Part shown: positions 10,094 through 22,017 of the stretch, in pieces
How the letters are laid out: every line of letters starts with the position of its first letter
How positions within the stretch are numbered: position 1 is the first letter of the stretch
DNA from: Hexactinellida sp. DTS-2022
Lineage: Eukaryota; Porifera; Hexactinellida
Assembly (NCBI GenBank): GCA_028753945.1
Contig: JAPNXP010000001.1
Location: 15,242,501-15,306,500 of the forward strand
Direction of reading: 5' to 3'
Length of the DNA: 64,000 nucleotides
Translations under genes and position numbers: made by a program
The notes under the pieces: model-generated
The model's database searches: none
What the model was told of the DNA's origin: nothing
Seen by the model: only the letters and a program-made list of their open reading frames with translations

Positions 10094-13000
10094 TTAGTTA
10101 CTATATTTTTTAAGCTTCGAATTGTCAGATTTCACGACCATCGTATTATAATTCTTAACTTTTTTTGAGAGAATACAATTAGATACAGTCACTATAATTT
10201 TTTGTAATATATCCCACCGCCAGACTTTGCAATCACACCATTCTCTCCATTTGCCAATGAGATCATCTTCAATAACCTTCATACTTATTCTAACTAACAT
10301 AGTACAACAGGGACCAACAAAGAAATTTTTACTGAGAATTTCTGAGCTATTTATTTTAATAAAAGTTTCGTAAACAATTTTGGCACACTCGCTAACTGCA
10401 ATAGATGGATATTTAAGCGAACCTCTGTCTAATAATTCAATGAGAATAAATTGAGACCCCATATCATTCACTACTTCCATTTGTTTTTCAGTAGTTAAGA
10501 AATTATGACAATCTGCACAAGCATTAGACTTTTTTAGGTACGAAAACACGGCATACCCAGCGACATAAGTAAGGCATTCAATCTGAGATAAATGTATTTG
10601 AGGTTTGGGAATTAATTGAAGTGTCTCAAGATATAACTGAAAATCAAAACTAGAATCTGATTCCTCCCCACAAGCGTTTTCGGCAAATTTGTTTATATAA
10701 TTCACTAACGATAAAGGCTTGACAACTTCTTCAGAATTCAATTTCGTTGAAAATAATTTCAGAATATTTGAAAGTTGGAGTCTTCTTTCACTTTCTAATA
10801 TTTGACAGTATGTAATATGGTAGTGAGCGCCAGACATTTGTCTATATAGTCCGAAGTGATGTTCTAAGGGGTCATTTTGAATTCTAGCTGATAATACATA
10901 TTTGAAATCACATTCACTAATAAGTCGATCAACTAGGAGAGGTAGTGCCATACACGTGTGCCTAAAACTCGTAAACGTTTGTGGTGTTAGTTTACCAAAT
11001 TTACATGGTAAATTTCTCCAACAATTTAACCATGCAACCACTTTTTGAATAAAGCATATTCGAAAATCGTTTTGACATAATGGAGCTGAGTACTCATTTT
11101 TGAACCGGACATCTTTTCCAACCCAATTAACGTTAAAAATGTCCCAAATATTACTAATTAGTTTCAAAAATGCAACTGTTTGGTTTTTCTCTACAATTTC
11201 TTTTTCAGTTTTGAAAGTTAGCAGTCCATAGTATGTAGATTCGTGGAATATCTTAAGTGCCAAGTTAACATTTTGCCTTTCTAATTTAGATGGCCAACAT
11301 GCCTTAGAAGATAGTTTAGGTGCCCTTTTCAGAATATTGTACACGTCTGATTTGAATAAAGTTCTTATGTCCTCAAAAGGAGCTGTACATACTTGTGGAT
11401 AGAGTGACGGGTGTTCAATAGGATTAACGGTAACATTTTTTGTTTGAATAGAAACACAAAGACTATTAGGTGGAGTTAAGTAGTTTGAATAACCTCCAAA
11501 GCAATCTTCAAACAGGGGGGAAACAAATGTCTTGTCATGGTCGTGTAAATTTAACCAATTATTACGAATTGATTTAATAATATGCACGATATCAAAAAGT
11601 AGAATTAAATTTCTGGCTGGGTTACATGGATGTTTAACTTTAGGTTGTAAAGTTTTTGAGTCGTTTGAAAATAATTTAAATAAACTCACATTCAGGGGAT
11701 AGTTATCAGTACAAATCGCTTCAACAAACAAGTTACAACTTTCAATATCAGAAATAGTTTTTCTGATAATTGGGAAAAGGATCTCTGCTGACGAAGATCC
11801 GAGTGGTATCAAACGAACAATGGTTGAATATTTTTTAGCCAAACTGGAAACCATTATAGAAAAAACAGTGGTTGGGGGATCTTCAGGGTTCTCAATGGAT
11901 CCAATAATTCTACCCCCTTTGTAGCTAGCATCACTTCGGATGTGCACTTCATCCATTTGAACAATTATGTGGCGATCGAGCTGGCTAAATGTTGTGGCAG
12001 TTTCCTTAAGGACGTTGAAGTACTCACTCTCTAAGCCAATTGAATTTTTAATTTTCAAAATATTCCTCTCGTGTGGCAGAATTAAACAATTCGAAGAGAA
12101 AATAAGTCGATAACCAGCAGGCGATATTCCATGAAGTTTTAATGCAAAAACTTGAGTAATAATACTATAGCGGCGACTATATTTGTCAGTGATTAAATAT
12201 CTCAGCTGGTCTAGAAGGAAGTGGAGTCGAATTTTCATTGAACTTGAGTCTTCCATTCCAGTTTCACTTAAGCTATTTTGACCAAGGTCTAATTGAGTAA
12301 TTGCGCAACCGATATCACTAATCGCATGTTCTACATAATTTTTCATCGTAATACTTGTGATATTTAAATTTTGGGGTAAAGAATAACAATTAACTTCATC
12401 AATAAGTGTTTCAATTTGACGTATATCATTTATCACCCTTGTTGACAATTGGATAGGATGTTTTTCCATATATAATGCTTTAGCATTCAAATCATGGTCA
12501 ATTATGAGGGTTCGTTCAATGGAGGGGATGTTAGCCAACAGTACGATTTTCAGAAAATAGAACGAATTTGTTGCTGGATTATAGGTAACCCAATCATTTT
12601 TTAGGTCGAGTAAATCTAACTTAGTTAACAATTCAGCAAATGTATTAACTTGGAACTTAACAACCGTAGTCTTGTCATCAATCCGGCTCATACTGAAGGC
12701 CTCTCGAAGCATGATCTCATCCTTGTCATCTCTTGATACCCTTTTAGACTTTTCTGTTCGGTCAGTCAAATAGCTTGGGCAGTTGGGGAAAATAGTAGGG
12801 ATTGCAGTGTTCTTTAGACCCATCCTGTCGCGGGGCATGATGACAGTCTTCTCTCCATCAAAATATTCAAACGTCCTTTCAATATCTTCATCTTTAAAGT
12901 GGTGGCTACATACCTAAGGATCGTAGTTAATTAATCGAATAAATAATTAATTAAAGGATATATTTAACGTATCTAAGTAAACTGCACACCTGCAAGTATT

Positions 13001-13145
13001 TGTTCTCCTCGTAGTGTTCTCTTGGTCTTGGGATGGCTATAAACCACTTCTCACGAAGTTCCTTATCTTTTGGGAAAGAAAAAGAAACTGTGCGCTGACA
13101 TTGGCTCTTGTAATTGGATTTACACCCAGGAACTACGCAGGACAT
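10094..13145 (-). CDS. P-element-like transposase with THAP domain (left arm copy)
   Basis: Two exons on the minus strand: 13145-12990 and 12913-10094, joined across a 76-bp GT-AG intron, giving 991 residues. The protein is identical to the right-arm copy. The THAP zinc finger at the N terminus has Cys3, Cys8, Cys54 and His57, conserved Trp34, and the family's AVPTIF-like motif (AIPTIF). The P-element-type catalytic region follows, with probable acidic residues Asp373 (QMDEVHI), Asp455 (CTDNYPLN) and Glu736 (DPLEHHFG). Known role of the family: cut-and-paste transposition in the nucleus, with the THAP domain binding the element's own DNA. The reading frame is intact. Because the whole arm may be an assembly fold-back, this copy may not exist as a separate gene. 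Confidence 0.85.
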
Positions 13146-14215
13146 CTTTTTCAGTTAGGAAACAACAAATAGTAGTAAAATGCGTAAATTGAATCTCAAG
13201 TAAAGTCGTATAAGCAAATTAACAACGAGCTGAAAGATGTTATGTACTAGGTAGTAAATAAATATATAAGTAATATGGGTGGTTTAAAATTTGCTAATCA
13301 CAAGATTTCTATATTCCTACCACATACAATTTTTGATGTAAATTGATTTTCATTTGAATGAGGATGAATATTATAAGATGTACGATGCTAAATGGCAGCA
13401 ATAATGCCTAAATATTTTAATTTGGACATTATCATATTTAACTCGTCTAACCAATCCATGGTCCAAAAAAAAACTTGACCACCATTGCCTTAGAATATTA
13501 GAATGCTATGGGTCAATCATTTGTCATTTAGTTCCATATCCACATACCTTGCTGTATCTCGGGAAGTATATAAGCTACAGAGTCAAACTTTGTCTTAAAC
13601 AATAGATAATTGGAAGGGATTTTATGAGACAGACTAACAAGCTGAAGACCTCTTTAGATTTCCAGGGGATACTTAGCCTTAAGGCTAAGTATCCCCTGGA
13701 AATCTAAAGAGGTCTTCAGCTTGTTAGTCTGTCTCATAAAATCCCTTCCAATTATCTATTGTTTAAGACAAAGTTTGACTCTGTAGCTTATATACTTCCC
13801 GAGATACAGCAAGGTATGTGGATATGGAACTAAATGACAAATGATTGACCCATAGCATTCTAATATTCTAAGGCAATGGTGGTCAAGTTTTTTTTTGGAC
13901 CATGGATTGGTTAGACGAGTTAAATATGATAATGTCCAAATTAAAATATTTAGGCATTATTGCTGCCATTTAGCATCGTACATCTTATAATATTCATCCT
14001 CATTCAAATGAAAATCAATTTACATCAAAAATTGTATGTGGTAGGAATATAGAAATCTTGTGATTAGCAAATTTTAAACCACCCATATTACTTATATATT
14101 TATTTACTACCTAGTACATAACATCTTTCAGCTCGTTGTTAATTTGCTTATACGACTTTACTTGAGATTCAATTTACGCATTTTACTACTATTTGTTGTT
14201 TCCTAACTGAAAAAG

Positions 14216-17200
14216 ATGTCCTGCGTAGTTCCTGGGTGTAAATCCAATTACAAGAGCCAATGTCAGCGCACAGTTTCTTTTTCTTTCCCAAAAGATAAGG
14301 AACTTCGTGAGAAGTGGTTTATAGCCATCCCAAGACCAAGAGAACACTACGAGGAGAACAAATACTTGCAGGTGTGCAGTTTACTTAGATACGTTAAATA
14401 TATCCTTTAATTAATTATTTATTCGATTAATTAACTACGATCCTTAGGTATGTAGCCACCACTTTAAAGATGAAGATATTGAAAGGACGTTTGAATATTT
14501 TGATGGAGAGAAGACTGTCATCATGCCCCGCGACAGGATGGGTCTAAAGAACACTGCAATCCCTACTATTTTCCCCAACTGCCCAAGCTATTTGACTGAC
14601 CGAACAGAAAAGTCTAAAAGGGTATCAAGAGATGACAAGGATGAGATCATGCTTCGAGAGGCCTTCAGTATGAGCCGGATTGATGACAAGACTACGGTTG
14701 TTAAGTTCCAAGTTAATACATTTGCTGAATTGTTAACTAAGTTAGATTTACTCGACCTAAAAAATGATTGGGTTACCTATAATCCAGCAACAAATTCGTT
14801 CTATTTTCTGAAAATCGTACTGTTGGCTAACATCCCCTCCATTGAACGAACCCTCATAATTGACCATGATTTGAATGCTAAAGCATTATATATGGAAAAA
14901 CATCCTATCCAATTGTCAACAAGGGTGATAAATGATATACGTCAAATTGAAACACTTATTGATGAAGTTAATTGTTATTCTTTACCCCAAAATTTAAATA
15001 TCACAAGTATTACGATGAAAAATTATGTAGAACATGCGATTAGTGATATCGGTTGCGCAATTACTCAATTAGACCTTGGTCAAAATAGCTTAAGTGAAAC
15101 TGGAATGGAAGACTCAAGTTCAATGAAAATTCGACTCCACTTCCTTCTAGACCAGCTGAGATATTTAATCACTGACAAATATAGTCGCCGCTATAGTATT
15201 ATTACTCAAGTTTTTGCATTAAAACTTCATGGAATATCGCCTGCTGGTTATCGACTTATTTTCTCTTCGAATTGTTTAATTCTGCCACACGAGAGGAATA
15301 TTTTGAAAATTAAAAATTCAATTGGCTTAGAGAGTGAGTACTTCAACGTCCTTAAGGAAACTGCCACAACATTTAGCCAGCTCGATCGCCACATAATTGT
15401 TCAAATGGATGAAGTGCACATCCGAAGTGATGCTAGCTACAAAGGGGGTAGAATTATTGGATCCATTGAGAACCCTGAAGATCCCCCAACCACTGTTTTT
15501 TCTATAATGGTTTCCAGTTTGGCTAAAAAATATTCAACCATTGTTCGTTTGATACCACTCGGATCTTCGTCAGCAGAGATCCTTTTCCCAATTATCAGAA
15601 AAACTATTTCTGATATTGAAAGTTGTAACTTGTTTGTTGAAGCGATTTGTACTGATAACTATCCCCTGAATGTGAGTTTATTTAAATTATTTTCAAACGA
15701 CTCAAAAACTTTACAACCTAAAGTTAAACATCCATGTAACCCAGCCAGAAATTTAATTCTACTTTTTGATATCGTGCATATTATTAAATCAATTCGTAAT
15801 AATTGGTTAAATTTACACGACCATGACAAGACATTTGTTTCCCCCCTGTTTGAAGATTGCTTTGGAGGTTATTCAAACTACTTAACTCCACCTAATAGTC
15901 TTTGTGTTTCTATTCAAACAAAAAATGTTACCGTTAATCCTATTGAACACCCGTCACTCTATCCACAAGTATGTACAGCTCCTTTTGAGGACATAAGAAC
16001 TTTATTCAAATCAGACGTGTACAATATTCTGAAAAGGGCACCTAAACTATCTTCTAAGGCATGTTGGCCATCTAAATTAGAAAGGCAAAATGTTAACTTG
16101 GCACTTAAGATATTCCACGAATCTACATACTATGGACTGCTAACTTTCAAAACTGAAAAAGAAATTGTAGAGAAAAACCAAACAGTTGCATTTTTGAAAC
16201 TAATTAGTAATATTTGGGACATTTTTAACGTTAATTGGGTTGGAAAAGATGTCCGGTTCAAAAATGAGTACTCAGCTCCATTATGTCAAAACGATTTTCG
16301 AATATGCTTTATTCAAAAAGTGGTTGCATGGTTAAATTGTTGGAGAAATTTACCATGTAAATTTGGTAAACTAACACCACAAACGTTTACGAGTTTTAGG
16401 CACACGTGTATGGCACTACCTCTCCTAGTTGATCGACTTATTAGTGAATGTGATTTCAAATATGTATTATCAGCTAGAATTCAAAATGACCCCTTAGAAC
16501 ATCACTTCGGACTATATAGACAAATGTCTGGCGCTCACTACCATATTACATACTGTCAAATATTAGAAAGTGAAAGAAGACTCCAACTTTCAAATATTCT
16601 GAAATTATTTTCAACGAAATTGAATTCTGAAGAAGTTGTCAAGCCTTTATCGTTAGTGAATTATATAAACAAATTTGCCGAAAACGCTTGTGGGGAGGAA
16701 TCAGATTCTAGTTTTGATTTTCAGTTATATCTTGAGACACTTCAATTAATTCCCAAACCTCAAATACATTTATCTCAGATTGAATGCCTTACTTATGTCG
16801 CTGGGTATGCCGTGTTTTCGTACCTAAAAAAGTCTAATGCTTGTGCAGATTGTCATAATTTCTTAACTACTGAAAAACAAATGGAAGTAGTGAATGATAT
16901 GGGGTCTCAATTTATTCTCATTGAATTATTAGACAGAGGTTCGCTTAAATATCCATCTATTGCAGTTAGCGAGTGTGCCAAAATTGTTTACGAAACTTTT
17001 ATTAAAATAAATAGCTCAGAAATTCTCAGTAAAAATTTCTTTGTTGGTCCCTGTTGTACTATGTTAGTTAGAATAAGTATGAAGGTTATTGAAGATGATC
17101 TCATTGGCAAATGGAGAGAATGGTGTGATTGCAAAGTCTGGCGGTGGGATATATTACAAAAAATTATAGTGACTGTATCTAATTGTATTCTCTCAAAAAA

Positions 17201-17267
17201 AGTTAAGAATTATAATACGATGGTCGTGAAATCTGACAATTCGAAGCTTAAAAAATATAGTAACTAA
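14216..17267 (+). CDS. P-element-like transposase with THAP domain (right arm copy)
   Basis: Exon 1 is 14216-14371 and ends TACTTGCAG before GTGTGCAG; exon 2 is 14448-17267 and begins after TCCTTAG. Splicing restores the THAP finger, because the conserved CSHHF (Cys54, His57) is encoded by the first codons of exon 2, upstream of the apparent ATG at 14523. The product is 991 residues. The central region (about 365-510) shows the P-element/THAP9 pattern DE, DN and FDIVHIIKSIRNNW; the late DPLEHHFGLYRQ motif supplies the probable third acidic residue. The length matches autonomous P-like transposases. No frameshift or stop is present, so the source element is young. Active transposition is not shown. 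Confidence 0.88.
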
Positions 17268-17696
17268 TTTTCTTTATTTAGATACTTCTCAGATGTTTGT
17301 TAAAGCAACAAATTATTTTGATGATAACTATTGTTGACAGTGTATTGTTTTTATGTTCCTGTACGAAGCTCTGAAGTTCCCAAACTACATTTTATGTTGT
17401 TCTGTTCTTTCATAATGTAACAAATATTTATTTTTCATGAATGAATTAAACATGTAGCTATTGTTCACACCTTCACTAATTACTATTAGGGATCAATATA
17501 ATATTAGAGGGGGGGAGGTACAAAGTAGAGTGAAGAAGTATAACTCAACAGTGTAATTTCACTTTAAAACACTACCAAACTGATCAATATATCTAATTTT
17601 GAACTTGTGTATATAATCATATTTAACTCGTCTAACCAATCCATGGTCCAAAAAAAAACTTGACCACCATTGCCTTAGAATATTAGAATGCTATGG

Positions 17697-18082
17697 ATTG
17701 ACCATAACATTAATTGAAATTTTCGTATAAACGTGGATAGATCTTGAAACTTGGGTTATTATGAATGCGATGTTAGTATCGATATAGTTAGTACTAAGTA
17801 TATGCTTGGGGGCGATAGAAAGGAATAAATGATCTAATGTTTATTTTTCACACTACTTGGGTGATCAGTCAGAATTTCTCAGGAATGTTTCATCATCCTG
17901 AAAATTCTGACTGATCACCCACGTAGTGTGAAAAATAAACATTAGATCATTTATTCCTTTCTATAGCCCCCAAGCATATACTTAGTACTAACTATATCGA
18001 TACTAACATCGCATTCATAATAACCCAAGTTTCAAGATCTATCCACGTTTATACGAAAATTTCAATTAATGTTATGGTCAAT
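17697..18082. mobile_element. Fold-back insertion, mirror copy
   Basis: Mirror of 9279-9664, including the same arm-to-arm mismatches (for example CTATAG against CGATAG), so it does not represent an independent insertion event. Confidence 0.75.
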
Positions 18083-18750
18083 CATTTGTCATTTAGTTCC
18101 ATATCCACATACCTTGCTGTATCTCGGGAAGTATATAAGCTACAGAGTCAAACTTTGTCTTAAACAATAGATAATTGGAAGGGATTTTATGAGACAGACT
18201 AACAAGCTGAAGACCTCTTTAGATTTCCAGGGGATACTTGGCCTGTTAAGATTGGAAGTATACTGATACTTTAATAAGTAATTTAAAGTACGAAGAAATA
18301 CTGAACAGTATGCGAATCATACTAATGCCTAACGCTATACTACTTATACTATTAACTGGGATAAGTCCTGGCCTAATACGTAATGGGTGTTCGACTGTTG
18401 CTATGCGACTAAGATAACAAGACTCATAACACTAGTAATAAAATCAGAACCTACGTATAACAAGCAATAATTATTACCCAACGATTGCATATTATATCAA
18501 TAAGCACTCACAAATTAGAATATTTGCTCAGATAATTTTAACTATGTCGTCATCAAATAATGAGATAATGATAATGAGATGCCGCCCGCCAGCATCCTCA
18601 GATAAACCTTTTGTGGAGCTGAAACAATATTATTATTAACACTGGCTTTAAGTAACGCAAAATCTTACCAAAATTTGACTCCCGCTCCATCAGAGACGGA
18701 ACCGGTCGGGTCTGACCGGCACCGGTCGACAGGTGGGGTCGGGTCGGGGG

Positions 18751-19040
18751 CACGGTACGTGGTATACCGATGGTATAATTAGGTATAATTAATTATACCA
18801 AATTAGGAATTGTTCGGTATAACATTCAAAACTTCCATTACACATCTAATATACCTACATCTATACTACCTTAAATACTCGAAATTAACGTAGTATATTG
18901 TTGTATAATATTGGTCTAATCTAGGTGCAATCTAGGTAAAATTTAATAAATATTAAGTATAAGGTAGTTTACCGAAACTAGACACTAACTTGGTATAATT
19001 GGTTATACCTAATTATACCATCGGTATACCACGTACCGTG
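18751..19040. mobile_element. 290-bp MITE (right arm)
   Basis: Mirror of 8321-8610 with the same target duplications, read here as GTCGGGGG on both sides. Confidence 0.8.
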
Positions 19041-19351
19041 GTCGGGGGACTATTGGTAAACAAAAGAAAGATCTGACGCACATTTCGAACCTCATTTTGA
19101 AACCTTACGTTATGCAGCGTTATTTTCGGCCCAATACGGGCAATACCATTACTATATTCTTGATTAGCCCTGGTTCTTATTTATAAATTCACCATAACAG
19201 CTTATCTTATTTTGTCGGCACCAATTAAACGTAAAAATATGAATATAGATGCACATATAGTATAATACTACGCCGAATAAGCTAGTCTGGGAAGTTGTTG
19301 AAAAGGTTAATAGTATACAACTATTATAGTATTTCCTGCATTAAAAAATTA

Positions 19352-19714
19352 CTAGCGCGCTTCGCTTGCTAGGTCGCTTCGCGGCAGAACACAACCACAC
19401 ACCAACCGCTTCGCGGTTGGTGTGTGGTTTTATATACTCCTATATTGATTATAAAGCGTAAATAGGCCTAAAATAGTCAAATTAACAATGTGAAATTTTT
19501 GTGATTACGTCATCATGCGATAATGAGTAAGCATATTGGTGATCTGGTGTGACCGCATCATTAATGTGCATGTTCTATTAAATTTTCAGATATTTATCTC
19601 TTAGAGGGCGCGAATTCTGTGCGATTAAGTGAATTTTCAGGGTTCTCGAAATGTGACAATGACGTCATAACTTGTCGAGGTGTGAGAAATTTTGTGTGGA
19701 AACCTCAACTTGTT
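19352..19714 (-). mobile_element. Helitron-like element B, mirrored and cut by the gap
   Basis: Mirror of 7647-8009. The CTAG end is at 19352 and the element is cut at the assembly gap. Confidence 0.6.
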
Positions 19715-19814
19715 NNNNNNNNNNNNNNNNNNNNNNNNNNNNNNNNNNNNNNNNNNNNNNNNNNNNNNNNNNNNNNNNNNNNNNNNNNNNNNNNNNNNNN
19801 NNNNNNNNNNNNNN
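19715..19814. other. Assembly gap of exactly 100 N
   Basis: A round-number gap is a scaffolding placeholder of unknown true length. The sequence to its right is unrelated to the palindrome, so the linkage between the two sides depends on scaffolding evidence that is not visible here. Confidence 0.98.
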
Positions 19815-21490
19815 TAATCTACGGGAGGTTTTCACTCCTTTGAGGAAAGCAAACTTGTCGCTGAGAGGAATAAGAAGTTTGGCCAGCTCTAGTGTTATAT
19901 ATTTGGTGTATGTCTTTACTTCCGATTGTGTTACCAGATCTTTCTAAGGTAGAATAAATCACAGCAATTCTGAGGCCAGAGATAAGCCTGGTTATCCAAA
20001 CCGACGTCTGCTAACAGGCTGGGGAGCCTCTTGTCAGGAGAAACGAGCCTCGGGAGCATGGTCCTCCCTAGAGAAAACGCTTCACTTCAACCTCTTAGAA
20101 TTGAAAGCGATTTTCTTTGGAGATATTTGCCACTCCCAGAACGCACGTCTTGGTGTATCCGGACAATATCATTACGCGACTTTCTGATCCTTTAGCGGGA
20201 CTGCTTCAATATACGTATGTACATACTACATAGTGAATACGTCTACCATGCATAAGAATATAAGTTATCTCTCGTCTGCCTACGGGAGAGTACTGATATC
20301 CATGGCTACGAGGTCTCCTCGCCCAATCCCTGTTATGTCGAATCGTCAGTGGTTGTAGGAGTGCATTGGAGGGTTTCGCACGTAGACAAGTGATCAGGGA
20401 TGGAAACAACCAAGCTGTTAACAGCAAATGAAAATCGAAGCTGTTAACAGCTAGATGCTGAACAATGCAATAATATAATATTATTATATAATCATTTAGT
20501 TTCAAATTTCACTGTTATGTAAATACGATCTATACAATTCGAATAAAAACATTTTTGAGTCTCTGCTTGTCCCTTTTCCTTAATTTTTACTGATACAATT
20601 ATTTTTAATTTGAACAGCTTGAATTGAGCTGTTAACAGTTCACATTGGCTGTTAACAGCTAGAATTGGCTGTTAACAGCTTAAAATTGGCTGTTAACAGC
20701 TTAAAATTGGGCTGTTAATAGCTTAAATTGGCGTTAATTAACAACTTAAAGGCGACTTAAATGCGTTAAGGTTTAATTTCAATTGGGGACGAATTCTTAG
20801 CTGTTAACAGCAAATAGTTAGCTGTTAACAGCAAACAGCCAAAATGGCCGTTAACAGCAGATTCACCACCCCTGCAAGTGATACATGTTCTGCACATTTC
20901 TTTCCGTCGTAGCCACGCCAGAAATTACCGCCTCAGTGATTGTAGCGTCCTGGCCTGACCAAAGTGTCCCCCCGCAAGCACCTCTCTTTTAATGCCTTCT
21001 CCTGCTCACTCTTTGGAACCACTATCTGTGTGTCTAAAAACAATACGTCTCCAGTGTGCATTGCAATTCGCTACGTCATCAGATTTGGAGGCACTCCCTC
21101 CCTCCCTCCCTCTGTGCCAGCTGGCAACTCAGCTTCTGACATACGATCCAGCTTCAAATTACTCTGACTGCGGAGTATATCACGGGAAGGAGAATATAAC
21201 TGCCGAGGCTCTATCTGCCAATTGAAATCACACCAACACGAATGGCGTCTCTCTTCTCGGAACAATCCTCTACCACCCAGGTATACCCTCACGTGGTCTT
21301 TCGCCTCACGCCTGAACAACAAGTTGGCGAAACTTATGTAATAAGTTATCCGTATTCTGGCCGAGCAGGCCCTGGTGGCTACTTCCAACTATTAATTACC
21401 CCCCTCCAGCCACCAACACATGAGGCTACTGGCCTGTGTCACATCCGGTAACTCCTCAAAGACAGAGGAATTCCGATCATGGGTCACCAA
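19815..21490 (+). pseudogene. DIRS-like retroelement relic (RT end, RNase H)
   Basis: In frame-shifted pieces, 19990-20190 reads TGWGASCQEKRASGAWSSLE and then LHFNLLELKAIFFGD, the start of a DIRS-type RNase H. About 21020-21090 reads NNTSPVCIAIRYVIRFGGT; 21150-21235 reads VYHGKENITAEALS, matching the GKEN..ADALSR end of that domain; 21235-21300 reads HEWRLSS and FASRLNNKLAK, typical of the following connector. Stops and frameshifts occur throughout. It is split by a hAT-like MITE (20395-20874). In this family the RT and RNase H copy the RNA intermediate. This relic is not functional. Confidence 0.65.
20395..20874. mobile_element. hAT-like MITE containing GCTGTTAACAGC repeats
   Basis: Perfect 8-bp target duplications CAAGTGAT lie at 20387-20394 and 20875-20882. 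Ends are CAGGGATGG and CCACCCCTG, the usual hAT style. Both subterminal regions are filled with the 12-bp palindrome GCTGTTAACAGC (about nine perfect or near-perfect copies at 20415-20460 and 20627-20860). No coding capacity. Confidence 0.85.
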
Positions 21491-21552
21491 TGTTGACCCA
21501 TGGTCCACACTGATTGCCAGGCGGAGGGCAGGTAGCACCACTATTTCCTATT

Positions 21553-21835
21553 AACATCTGGAATCACCACCATGATGTTCCTCAGGGCATCCCTCGTACA
21601 AATAATGCTGTAGAGGCATGGCACAGATTGTAACAGCCACAATTGGTTGCCATCATCCAAATATTTGGAAGTTTATTAGTGCGCTTAAAAAAGAACAAGG
21701 ATTAGTAGAAATAAAACAAGCAAAATTTTTATCAGGGGAAAGCCAACGAAACGTACTAAAAATTCCTCCAATGAAGAAGCATTATCTACTCTTGTTTTAT
21801 GATATTTCCATCGATCCCCTATGGAATTTTTGAAA
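21553..21835 (+). pseudogene. MULE transposase fragment
   Basis: Translates, with one frameshift near 21632, as GIPRTNNAVEAWHR followed by CHHPNIWKFISALKKEQG, LVEIKQAKFLSGESQRNV. This is the C-terminal part of a FLYWCH-type MULE transposase, the same family as 26591-28333 (PRTNNAVEAWHRSF there). Only the last ninety or so residues survive. Confidence 0.7.
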
Positions 21836-22017
21836 GGAGTTGCTCATAGATTTACACTTAGTTAACTTTCTAAGTTATTCTTTTTCATACATTTTCTCCA
21901 TTTATACGTATCTATTATGCAATTATGTTACTTCATACTAGTGTAATCAATTATAAAATCACTGAGTTAAAACGTTATCAACAGACTGATACTGTGACTT
22001 ATCTACTATTAGTGTAC

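Larger units (their letters stand above)
9118..13678 (-). mobile_element. P-like (THAP) transposon, left copy
   Basis: Terminal inverted repeats of about 240 bp begin AAGTATCCCCTGGAAATC (left, from 9122) and end at 13674 in the complement. The left repeat is interrupted by a fold-back insertion at 9279-9664 and resumes to about 9747; the right repeat (13435-13674) is uninterrupted. The THAP transposase gene lies inside on the minus strand. The right end lies 6 bp from the palindrome axis. I could not confirm an 8-bp target duplication because the right flank is replaced by the mirror copy. Confidence 0.8.
7647..13680. repeat. Left arm of a 12-kb palindrome
   Basis: Position x in this arm is the complement of position 27361 minus x. 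I checked the centre, the outer ends, the MITE, the TIRs, the fold-back insertion and both exons and found no mismatch; the two encoded proteins are identical. The axis is GCCTT/AAGGC between 13680 and 13681. The repeat runs to the very last base before the N gap on the other side, so the true arm length is unknown. Confidence 0.95.
13683..18243 (+). mobile_element. P-like (THAP) transposon, right copy
   Basis: Mirror of 9118-13678. The two copies face each other with only about 12 bp (AGCCTTAAGGCT) between their AAGTATCCCC ends. The outer flank, which is not part of the transposon, is mirrored too. Two independent transposon insertions therefore cannot explain the palindrome; a larger inverted duplication or an assembly fold-back is needed. 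Confidence 0.8.
13681..19714. repeat. Right arm of the 12-kb palindrome
   Basis: Exact reverse complement of 7647-13680 at every segment I compared. It terminates at the first N of the assembly gap. Bases 18244-18750 and 19041-19351 are non-coding mirror images of the left flank. Confidence 0.95.

Noticed and set aside
13681..18243. Two independent head-to-head insertions of the P-like transposon
   Set aside because: The non-transposon flanks and the nested insertions with identical mismatches are mirrored as well, which independent insertions cannot produce.
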